A stretch of DNA of 7,893 bases from assembly GCA_938008925.1 (NCBI GenBank), contig CALLIQ010000097.1, positions 1-7,893 on the forward strand, written 5' to 3'. Origin of the DNA: an uncultured Acidimicrobiales bacterium. Its GTDB lineage: Bacteria; Actinomycetota; Acidimicrobiia; Acidimicrobiales; SZUA-35. The notes beneath the pieces were generated by a model. That model did no database searches. It was not told the origin of the DNA and saw nothing but the letters and a program-made list of their open reading frames with translations. The position numbers and the translations under genes were made by a program. Shown in pieces: positions 1 through 6,475 of this stretch; within the stretch, counting starts at the first letter, position 1, and every line of letters starts with the position of its first letter.

Positions 1-221
1 GTCGATGCGATGTACCAGACGAGCGCTGTGGCCGAGTAGCCGACGATGCTGCCACCGCCCGCTTCCGCAGCCGCCCGCCACAGTCCCGACAGCACCGTCG
101 TGACCATGAGGTAGAGCCCGCCCGCGACGATCAGACCACCCGGCTCCGCGACGACGGTGCGCGTCGCGGTGGTGAGCCCACGCCGCCCCACCCGCCACGG
201 ACTGGCGCTCTCCCGGATCAT
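1..221 (-). CDS. ABC-2 type transporter permease, N-terminal fragment
   Basis: This is the first 73 codons of a membrane permease that reads leftward off the window edge. It begins with ATG at 221-219. A short basic N-terminus (residues 1-21, rich in Arg) is followed by a hydrophobic segment at about 29-48 and the start of a second at about 58-73. The pieces VLSGLWRAA and GYSATALVWYI resemble the first helices of the ABC2_membrane_6 (PF06182) permeases that partner COG4586-type ATPases, in which a Leu-Trp motif follows helix 1. The start codon overlaps the stop of the upstream ATPase gene by four bases (ATGA), which indicates translational coupling and a shared operon. The likely role is as a transmembrane subunit of an exporter of unknown substrate. 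Homologous systems usually have two such permeases, so a second may lie beyond the edge. The family call rests on a short fragment plus the ATPase context. Confidence 0.8.
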   Translation of the reverse strand, partial: MIRESASPWRVGRRGLTTATRTVVAEPGGLIVAGGLYLMVTTVLSGLWRAAAEAGGGSIVGYSATALVWYIAS

Positions 222-1237
222 GCCGGGTGCTCGTAGATCTCGCCGATGATCTGCTCGAGTGGCGGATCGATGACCGACAGGTCGGCGATGCGGACGTTCG
301 ACATCACCGTGTCGACGAGGCGTGCGATCGGTGTGGCGGTCGTGTCGACATCGACCCTGACCGTTGCGGCCGACATCGTGGTGACCGCGCCGAGCGGCGC
401 GACGAGGGCGACGAGGCGGTCGTGGTCGTCGCGGTTCTCGAGACCGATGTCGACTCGCTTGGTCGTGAGGAACGCCGTGCGCATCGCGGCGACGCTCGAG
501 TCGTGGATGATCTCGCCGTGGTTGACCACGATGGCTCGGTCGGCGACGTGTTCGATGTCGGCGACGTCGTGGCTGGTGAGGAAGACGGTCGTGCCGAGCT
601 CGGTGTTGAGGCGGACCAGCAGATCGCGGAACCGCTGCTTGGCCAGCAGGTCGAGGCCGATCGTCGGCTCGTCGAGGAAGACCAACTCCGGTTCGTGGAG
701 CATCGCGGCGGCGAGCTCGCAGCGCATCCGTTGGCCGAGGGACTGGCTGCGGACGGGTTGATCGAGCAACTCGTCGGCGCCGAGCAGCTCAGCCAGCTCG
801 CCGACGCGCCGATCGATCAGGTCGTCGCTCATCCCGTGGATCGCTCCGAGCATCCGAAGCGACGCCCTTGGGGCGAGCTCGGCCCACAGCTGTGATCGCT
901 GGCCGAAGAGCGTGCCGATGCGTCGCGTGAGCGCTCGACGCTCGGTCCAGGGCTCGAGCCCGAGCACCGACGCAGTCCCGCCCGTCGGGATGAGAATCCC
1001 CGTGAGCATCTTGATCGAGGTCGACTTTCCCGCTCCGTTCGGTCCGATGAAGGCCAGACGCTCACCCGGCGCGACGTCGAAACTGATGGAGCGGACCGCG
1101 TCGATCGTCGTGCGTCGACGCCTCGGCCCGGTGTCGAACGAGCGAGACAGACCGTCGACGTGGATCGCGGAGCTGGACGCCCCTGAGCTAAACGCCGCTG
1201 TGCTGAACGATCGCTGAACCATCCAAGAGTTCACCAC
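218..1237 (-). CDS. ABC transporter ATP-binding protein, COG4586-like
   Basis: This is the ATPase subunit of an ABC transporter, 339 residues from GTG at 1237. Motifs appear in order: Walker A GPNGAGKST (65-73), Q-loop within FGQRSQLW (111-118), a signature that departs from LSGGQ, reading SLGQR (166-170), Walker B LVFLDEP (185-191) and switch His223 in TSHD. The FGQRSQLW segment and the SLGQRMRCEL signature are typical of the uncharacterised export-type ATPases of COG4586, whose partners are ABC-2 permeases. That matches the gene directly downstream, which overlaps by 4 bases. A C-terminal domain of about 80 residues follows the nucleotide-binding domain, as in this family. The start is uncertain: GTG at 1237, GTG at 1234 and ATG at 1222 are all in frame, none has a strong ribosome binding site, and the ATPase fold proper begins only near residue 25. 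An 18-bp palindrome lies 25 bases upstream and may regulate the operon. The substrate cannot be read from the sequence. Confidence 0.93.
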   Translation of the reverse strand: MVNSWMVQRSFSTAAFSSGASSSAIHVDGLSRSFDTGPRRRRTTIDAVRSISFDVAPGERLAFIGPNGAGKSTSIKMLTGILIPTGGTASVLGLEPWTERRALTRRIGTLFGQRSQLWAELAPRASLRMLGAIHGMSDDLIDRRVGELAELLGADELLDQPVRSQSLGQRMRCELAAAMLHEPELVFLDEPTIGLDLLAKQRFRDLLVRLNTELGTTVFLTSHDVADIEHVADRAIVVNHGEIIHDSSVAAMRTAFLTTKRVDIGLENRDDHDRLVALVAPLGAVTTMSAATVRVDVDTTATPIARLVDTVMSNVRIADLSVIDPPLEQIIGEIYEHPA

Positions 1238-1261
1238 GGCTTCGTCGACGTTCGCCGGGAG

Positions 1262-1279
1262 TTTCGACCGTGGTCGAAA
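1262..1279. promoter_or_regulatory. 18-bp palindrome, putative operator upstream of the ABC operon
   Basis: TTTCGACCGTGGTCGAAA is a perfect inverted repeat of 8-bp arms around a 2-base centre. It ends 25 bases upstream of the ABC ATPase GTG at 1237. With so short a centre it suits a dimeric DNA-binding protein better than an RNA hairpin. Size and position fit a TetR-, MarR- or LacI-type operator, but I do not recognise the motif. It differs from the actinobacterial LexA box (CGAAC-N4-GTTCG). No regulator gene lies next to it in the window. Confidence 0.5.
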
Positions 1280-1284
1280 ATGGG

Positions 1285-1446
1285 CGACACCCCCGGGCTC
1301 TCCGGCTTGCGCCGGGTGCCACGGGGGTGTCGGAAGCAGTGTGAGGATCCACCCCTATCGATCGTCCCGGCAGTACCGTTTCTCCCGATAGTGATTCACT
1401 GCCCGATGGTGCCGGCGAACCGGTTCCTTCGGGCAGTGCCCTTTTT
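1285..1446 (+). ncRNA. Candidate structured RNA with three tandem hairpins ending in a T-tract
   Basis: Three inverted repeats lie in line. Hairpin 1 has perfect 10-bp arms (1285-1294 with 1323-1332) and a nested CCGGC-TTGC-GCCGG stem (1302-1315). Hairpin 2 has 6-bp arms CTATCG/CGATAG (1355-1360 with 1386-1391). Hairpin 3 has perfect 10-bp arms (1397-1406 with 1429-1438), a nested CCGG-CGAA-CCGG stem, and TTTTT at 1442-1446. An alternative pairing, GGGGTG (1324-1329) with CACCCC (1350-1355), would break hairpins 1 and 2, so a switching leader is conceivable. The next plus-strand gene starts about 490 bases further on, which favours a free small RNA or a terminated leader. I do not recognise it as SRP RNA, tmRNA, 6S, 6C or a known riboswitch. 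I also see no convincing promoter in front of it, so transcription is unproven. Strand is assigned from the T-tract. Confidence 0.4.
1397..1446 (+). terminator. Rho-independent terminator-like hairpin
   Basis: CACTGCCCGA (1397-1406) pairs perfectly with TCGGGCAGTG (1429-1438). An inner CCGG/CCGG stem is capped by CGAA. Three bases after the outer stem comes CTTTTT (1441-1446). A GC-rich stem followed by a T-run is the standard form of an intrinsic terminator on the plus strand. On the minus strand no T-run follows it. No plus-strand protein gene ends upstream, so it would end a non-coding transcript or antisense RNA from the ABC region. Confidence 0.5.
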
Positions 1447-1690
1447 CCGCCGCTGTCCGAGTTGCCCCGAACCGCATTGGAGTCCGACGCCGGCGCTCCC
1501 GCCCCGTTCGCTGCCTCATGCGCTCTTGCCTCGGAAGGTTCGATTGCTGTCAGCTGCGTGGTTGCAGTCGTGCTGATGTCGGTGTCCGTCCGAAGCCGCC
1601 GGTGAGGGCCTCTTCGTGCGGACAAGGTGCATGCTCACACCTGTTCCGAGCGGCGTTTCCTTCGCTTTCGCTCCGGCCGTTTCGCTTGGC
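1447..1690. other. Intergenic stretch with no recognisable feature
   Basis: This part of the 702-base gap between the ABC ATPase and the PLP enzyme has typical high GC. It shows no credible gene, tandem repeat, strong hairpin or promoter that I can defend. Open frames crossing it on both strands have low-complexity Ser/Gly/Arg-rich or Pro-rich products and no ribosome binding site, so they are treated as chance. Confidence 0.5.
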
Positions 1691-1700
1691 GTGACGTCAC
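1691..1700. promoter_or_regulatory. GTGACGTCAC palindrome, possible protein-binding site
   Basis: This is a perfect 10-bp palindrome in the non-coding gap, with core TGACGTCA. The same 8-base core occurs at 6408-6415 in the only other promoter-containing gap of the window, which is the reason for noting it. GACGTC is common in high-GC DNA, so chance is a serious alternative. Confidence 0.25.
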
Positions 1701-1713
1701 TATGCGGGGCGCG

Positions 1714-1834
1714 TTTTCCCAGGTCAACACCTTTTTCCGAATCCTCAGGGCTTTCCCCAGGATTTCTCGGTTGTCCTCAGAAGGAGGGTCTTTGTCCACC
1801 CTCTTTCCACTCATTGTCCACTGAGTTACACACA
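1714..1834 (+). repeat. Cluster of DnaA-box-like repeats (TTGTCCAC variants)
   Basis: Related 9-mers recur in one orientation: TTTTCCCAG (1714), TTTTTCCGA (1732), TTTCCCCAG (1752), TTGTCCTCA (1771), TTGTCCACC (1792), TTTCCACTC (1804), TTGTCCACT (1814) and TTACACACA (1826). Three of them (1771, 1792, 1814) are one base away from TTGTCCACA, the preferred DnaA box of high-GC actinobacteria. They start 21 and 22 bases apart, about two helical turns. The block is visibly less GC-rich than its surroundings. It could be a DnaA-binding region (origin, titration site or DnaA-controlled promoter) or an operator for another protein. No dnaA, dnaN, parB, rnpA or gyrB gene is in the window, and no AT-rich unwinding element stands out, so an origin is not claimed. 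Confidence 0.35.
1781..1824 (+). promoter_or_regulatory. Sequestered Shine-Dalgarno with possible 10-codon leader ORF
   Basis: AAGGAGGGT (1781-1789) contains a full anti-16S match, AAGGAGG. It pairs with ACCCTCTTT (1798-1806) across an 8-base loop, 9 bp including one G-T pair. Four bases after AAGGAGG a TTG (1792) opens a reading frame that ends at TGA 1822-1824 and would encode MSTLFPLIVH. This is the only strong Shine-Dalgarno in the window and it does not serve any larger gene, since the PLP enzyme starts 150 bases downstream. It may be a leader peptide with a hairpin that hides its ribosome binding site, or a coincidence within the repeat cluster. Confidence 0.2.
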
Positions 1835-1925
1835 GGGGAACGCCGGTGCATCGACCGGTGGATTGGAGCGCAGGCCATTGCGAACAACTGGCTCGAATCC
1901 AGCCGGAGCATCGACAGCGCTCACC

Positions 1926-1931
1926 TAGTCT
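1926..1931 (+). promoter_or_regulatory. -10 hexamer TAGTCT of the PLP-enzyme gene
   Basis: TAGTCT fits the actinobacterial -10 pattern TANNNT and ends 8 bases before ATG 1940. Transcription would start at or within a base or two of the ATG, giving a leaderless mRNA. No good -35 element is seen 16-18 bases upstream. Confidence 0.55.
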
Positions 1932-1939
1932 CTGCGGGG

Positions 1940-3151
1940 ATGAACCCGCCAGCAGCGAACCCAGATGCCGCAGACCTGACCCTCGACGTCGACGCCATTC
2001 GGGCCGAGACACCTGCCTGCTCGGGCGTCGCTCATCTCAACAACGCCGGTGCCGCATTGCCGCCGCAGGCAGTGGTCGACGAGACGATCGACTTCTTGCG
2101 ACTCGAGGCCAGCATCGGTGGCTACGAGAGCGTCGACCGCGAGGCCGAGCGGCTCGATCGCATGTACGGAGCCGGCGCTCGGCTGCTCAACTGCGAGCCC
2201 CATGAGATCGCGCTGACGACCAACGCGTCCGAGGCCTGGTGGCGTGCCTTCACGTCCGTTCCCCTGCACGAGGGCGACCGAGTGGTGACCGGTCGCGCCG
2301 AGTACGTCTCGAACGCGTTCGGTCTGATGCAGGCCCATCAGCGTGGGATCGAGGTCGTCATCGTCGACGACGACGAGACGGGCCAGATCGACCTCGCCGC
2401 GGTCGAGGCGGCGCTCGACGAGCGGGTGAAGCTGGTCGCGCTCACTCACGTCCCGACCTCGAGCGGGCTCGTGAACCCGGCGGCCGAGGTCGGTGCGCTC
2501 GCGAAGAACGTCGACGCGCTCTACCTCCTCGATGCCTGCCAGTCGGCCGGCCAGATCCCCCTCGACGTCGATGAACTCCAGTGCGACTTCCTGTCGCTCA
2601 CCGGGCGCAAATGGCTCCGGGCACCGCGCGGTACCGGCATGTTGTACGTCCGATCGAGCGTGCTCGACTCGCTCCGACCGCCCTCCTTCATCGACGGCTA
2701 CTCGGCCGACTGGGTCGGCCAGCACGCCTATGAACTGCAACCGGGTTCGAAGCGCTTCGAGCTGTTCGAGACGTCGTTCGCAGCCAAGGCCGGTCTCGGC
2801 GTCGCCATCGACTACGCCCTCGACGTGGGTATCGAGGCGATCGAGGCGAGGGTGACGCACTTGTCCGCGTCGATGCGAGAGCAGCTCGCCGCGATCGACG
2901 GGGTCGAGGTGATGGACCACGGGCCACGCCTGTGCGGGATCGTCACGTTCCGCGTCGCTGGGCATGCGCCCCTCGCGGTCAAGACGGCGCTCGGCGCGGC
3001 CGGTGTCAACGTGAGCGCTGGGGCTCTCAGCGCATGGCAGGTCGGCCACGACGACACGCCGCCCGCGATCGTTCGGGCGTCGCCGCACTATTACAACACC
3101 GAGGACGAGGTCGCCCGCCTGGTCGAGCTCGTGAGCGAGATGCGCGGCTGA
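1940..3151 (+). CDS. Class-V-fold PLP-dependent enzyme (CsdA/NifS-like superfamily), not a cysteine desulfurase
   Basis: This is a 403-residue fold-type I PLP enzyme. Visible elements are the N-terminal HLNNAGAALPP (32-42), the cofactor-ring residue Asp198 with Gln201 in LLDACQSAG, and the Schiff-base Lys224 in TGRKWLRAPRGTG. Near the C-terminus is RASPHYYNTEDE (379-390). Cysteine desulfurases usually have His-Lys at the lysine site and a catalytic Cys in the C-terminal loop. Here there is Arg-Lys and no Cys in that loop, so sulfur transfer by the SufS mechanism is unlikely. The Arg-Lys-Trp motif recalls C-S lyases such as EgtE (ergothioneine pathway) and epimerase-like members. No other ergothioneine gene is nearby, so the substrate remains open. 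The frame is open back to 1616, but the upstream 108 codons cover the repeat block and look non-coding. ATG 1940, just after TAGTCT, directly precedes the conserved region and is preferred. It is probably cytosolic. Confidence 0.9.
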   Translation: MNPPAANPDAADLTLDVDAIRAETPACSGVAHLNNAGAALPPQAVVDETIDFLRLEASIGGYESVDREAERLDRMYGAGARLLNCEPHEIALTTNASEAWWRAFTSVPLHEGDRVVTGRAEYVSNAFGLMQAHQRGIEVVIVDDDETGQIDLAAVEAALDERVKLVALTHVPTSSGLVNPAAEVGALAKNVDALYLLDACQSAGQIPLDVDELQCDFLSLTGRKWLRAPRGTGMLYVRSSVLDSLRPPSFIDGYSADWVGQHAYELQPGSKRFELFETSFAAKAGLGVAIDYALDVGIEAIEARVTHLSASMREQLAAIDGVEVMDHGPRLCGIVTFRVAGHAPLAVKTALGAAGVNVSAGALSAWQVGHDDTPPAIVRASPHYYNTEDEVARLVELVSEMRG

Positions 3152-3181
3152 GTCGTGAGTCGGAGCGTCACATCGGGGCTC

Positions 3182-3187
3182 TAGGTT
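3182..3187 (+). promoter_or_regulatory. -10 hexamer TAGGTT of the HerA-like gene
   Basis: TAGGTT matches TANNNT and ends 7 bases before GTG 3195. This supports that GTG as the start and a leaderless transcript. The in-frame TTG at 3186 overlaps the hexamer itself, so it is an unlikely start. A -35 element is not evident. Confidence 0.5.
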
Positions 3188-3194
3188 GTGTGTC

Positions 3195-4909
<1,715 letters not shown>

Positions 4910-4913
<4 letters not shown>

Positions 4914-4938
4914 CCGCATCCGGCCGTCGAACTAGGGT
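4910..4938 (+). promoter_or_regulatory. Promoter of the small acidic protein gene (CTGACC-17-TAGGGT)
   Basis: TAGGGT (4933-4938) ends 8 bases before ATG 4947 and fits TANNNT. CTGACC (4910-4915), over the stop codon of the HerA-like gene, is a fair -35 at the standard 17-base spacing. The downstream gene may therefore have its own leaderless transcript besides any read-through from the ATPase gene. Confidence 0.5.
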
Positions 4939-4946
4939 CGCTCGCC

Positions 4947-5408
4947 ATGACCGAGCCACACGAGCCGACCGATGCCGAGCCGATCGCTGACGATTCGGAT
5001 GCGGCCCTCGAGGCGGCGCCGGCCATCGACCTCGACGACCTGCTCCACCCCGAGGAGCAGCGAACCTTCCGCCGGCTGTGCATGCCGACGTCGTCGGCTG
5101 ACCTCGCAGAACTCCTCGACGTGGTCCGCATGCACCTCGCTCACGTGAAGGAGAACGCCACGCCGTCGACCGACGTCGAGTCGGCCGAGCGCATCGCCAC
5201 CGCCTTCGAGGCGCTCCTCGACCCGAGTGGTGGCGAGGGGTTCGCCGACGACGAGCGATCGCTCCTGCGCGGCGCGGCCGAGTACTTCCTCCTCGATGCC
5301 GATGCCGACGATGACCTCACCGACCCACTCGGATTCGACGACGATGCCCGGGTGCTCAACTCGGTGCTCAAGCGCATCGGGCGCGCGGAGTTCAGCATCG
5401 AGTTGTGA
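4947..5408 (+). CDS. Small acidic protein of unknown function, HerA-gene neighbour
   Basis: This is a 153-residue acidic protein that I do not recognise. Residues 1-30 are rich in Asp, Glu, Ala and Pro and look disordered. Residues about 34-92 appear helical. The C-terminal part holds the most distinctive sequence, RSLLRGAAEYFLLDADAD (104-121) and then GFDDDARVLNSVLKRIGR (129-146). The layout, an Ala-Tyr-Phe helix followed by an acidic loop, Gly-hydrophobic-Asp-Asp and another helix, loosely resembles the YkvA/DUF1232 motif. It lacks the Pro residues of the typical PxDLIPD loop, so this is only a hint. There is no signal peptide or membrane segment. It starts 33 bases after the HerA-like gene on the same strand, which suggests a partner or regulator of that ATPase. 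It ends 7 bases before the end of the convergent dehydrogenase gene. Codon use matches its neighbours, so it is a real gene by all appearances. Confidence 0.78.
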   Translation: MTEPHEPTDAEPIADDSDAALEAAPAIDLDDLLHPEEQRTFRRLCMPTSSADLAELLDVVRMHLAHVKENATPSTDVESAERIATAFEALLDPSGGEGFADDERSLLRGAAEYFLLDADADDDLTDPLGFDDDARVLNSVLKRIGRAEFSIEL

Positions 5409-5415
5409 TCGTCAG

Positions 5416-6408
5416 TCAGCGGTCGAACAGTGGTGGTCGCTCGATCGCTGCGACCTCGGCCGTTTCGCCCGACTCGAGCGAGTTGAGCGCCGCATCGACC
5501 ACGACCTGCGCGGCGAGACCGTCCCACGTGCTCGGGCCGGACGCCTCGGGTTCGGCGAGGGAGGCCACCCACGCCGCGTCTTGGATTCGGTAGGCGTCGG
5601 CAAACCAGCCGAACCAGTCGCGTCCGATCGTGGTTGCGACCGCGGCATGGCGCCGCTCGATGGCTCGCACGGGTCCGGCTGAGGAGATCGTGCTCGACCC
5701 TGCGGAGACATCGACGGCGACCTCGTAGGCGAAGCCGTCGTCGTCGAACTCCACCATGCCGTGACCGCCGCCGGCGAGCGCGCACATGAGCACGACGTGA
5801 CGAAGACCGCCGTCTTCGCGCCGGGTTGCGAACGCAGCCACGGTCTCGATCTCGCTGCCGCTCATGAAGCGGATGGTGTGGAGGTCGTGCACGATCGACT
5901 GGCCGACGACGGCGAGGTCGGTCCGGCTCTCGGCGTTGGTGTTGCGGTGCAGCGAACGGATCAGGTGAAGCGGTTCGAGGTCGGCGATGGCGTCGACCAC
6001 CTGACGATGGGGAAGGTCGTACTCACGCATGAAGCCGAGCTGCACCACCCTTCTACCGAGGGCGACCTCGGCGTCGACCACGGCCAGGCCATCGTCGACC
6101 GAAGTCGCCAGCGGCTTCTCGCACAGGATCCGCTTGCCGGCATCCATCGCAGCGAGCGTCAGCTCGGCATGGGTCTCATCGGGTGAGGCGATGACGACGG
6201 CATCGACGTCGGGGTCGACGGCTGCCGCCATCGGATCTCGTTCGACCCGAGCGCCGATCTCGGAGGCGACGGTCTCGACGTTGTCGCCGAACGGGTCGGC
6301 CACGATGGTGACGTCGGCGCCGGGGATCGAGGTGAGTGTTCGGGCGTGGAACGAACCCATGCCTCCAGCGCCGATGACGGCGATGCGCTTCGTGACACCT
6401 TGATTCAT
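5416..6408 (-). CDS. Gfo/Idh/MocA family oxidoreductase, inositol 2-dehydrogenase-like
   Basis: This 330-residue NAD(P)-dependent dehydrogenase has the usual family length. The N-terminal Rossmann motif is GAGGMG (13-18). CEKPLAT (96-102) contains the catalytic-site Lys98 of the EKP motif. In the second domain, IVHDLHTIRFM (172-182) is the site that often reads HDxD; here it is HDLH, with His177 in place of the second Asp. The C-terminal IGRDWFGWFADAYR (261-274) and GPSTWDGLAAQ (291-301) closely resemble inositol 2-dehydrogenases of actinobacteria, so oxidation of a cyclitol or sugar is likely. No inositol-catabolism genes (iolB, iolC, iolD, iolE) are present, so the exact substrate is open. 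It starts with ATG at 6408, preceded by CATGAT on the same strand, a weak -10 ending 6 bases upstream. The start lies within a small palindrome-rich region shared with the divergent FAD oxidoreductase gene. No terminator is visible in the 7-base convergent gap at its end. Confidence 0.9.
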   Translation of the reverse strand: MNQGVTKRIAVIGAGGMGSFHARTLTSIPGADVTIVADPFGDNVETVASEIGARVERDPMAAAVDPDVDAVVIASPDETHAELTLAAMDAGKRILCEKPLATSVDDGLAVVDAEVALGRRVVQLGFMREYDLPHRQVVDAIADLEPLHLIRSLHRNTNAESRTDLAVVGQSIVHDLHTIRFMSGSEIETVAAFATRREDGGLRHVVLMCALAGGGHGMVEFDDDGFAYEVAVDVSAGSSTISSAGPVRAIERRHAAVATTIGRDWFGWFADAYRIQDAAWVASLAEPEASGPSTWDGLAAQVVVDAALNSLESGETAEVAAIERPPLFDR

Positions 6409-6422
6409 GACGTCATCATGAC
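6405..6422. promoter_or_regulatory. Repeat and palindrome at the dehydrogenase start, putative operator
   Basis: TCATGAC occurs twice (6405-6411 and 6416-6422), 11 bases apart, one helical turn. Between and across them is the perfect palindrome ATGACGTCAT (6407-6416). The cluster covers the start codon and the weak -10 of the dehydrogenase gene and lies about 42 bases before the -10 of the divergent oxidoreductase gene. A repressor bound here would block the dehydrogenase directly. The regulator is unknown. Confidence 0.35.
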
Positions 6423-6463
6423 AGGCTGCGCCGTTCGGGTCGGGCCCCTCGACGCCGCAGGAT

Positions 6464-6469
6464 TAGGCT
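6464..6469 (+). promoter_or_regulatory. -10 hexamer TAGGCT of the FAD oxidoreductase gene
   Basis: TAGGCT fits TANNNT and ends 6 bases before ATG 6476. This again implies a leaderless or almost leaderless mRNA. No clear -35 element is seen. Confidence 0.5.
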
Positions 6470-6475
6470 CCAGCG

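Noticed and set aside
1262..1279. LexA (SOS) box
   Set aside because: The half-site sequence and spacing differ from CGAAC-N4-GTTCG.
1285..1446. SRP RNA, because of GGAAGCAG at 1332-1339
   Set aside because: The full GGUC...GGAAGGAAGCAGCC core and the single long hairpin of SRP RNA are absent.
1188..1625. 145-codon minus-strand frame upstream of and overlapping the ABC ATPase
   Set aside because: Its product is low-complexity Ser/Gly/Arg sequence that translates the hairpin region, and it overlaps the ATPase start in another frame.
1721..1736. AGGT-CAAC-ACCT hairpin followed by TTTT, as a terminator
   Set aside because: The stem is only 4 bp and no gene ends upstream.
1741..1763. ATCCT/AGGAT hairpin with inner GGG/CCC
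   Set aside because: It is short and interrupted by an internal loop. It overlaps the repeat cluster and can arise from its C-rich words.
1616..1939. 108-codon in-frame N-terminal extension of the PLP enzyme
   Set aside because: It covers the repeat block and has a Ser/Pro/Phe-rich product unlike the family N-terminus. ATG 1940 has a promoter hexamer right before it.
5409..5415. Terminator between the convergent genes
   Set aside because: Only 7 bases separate the stop codons, and no hairpin with a T-run is visible around them.
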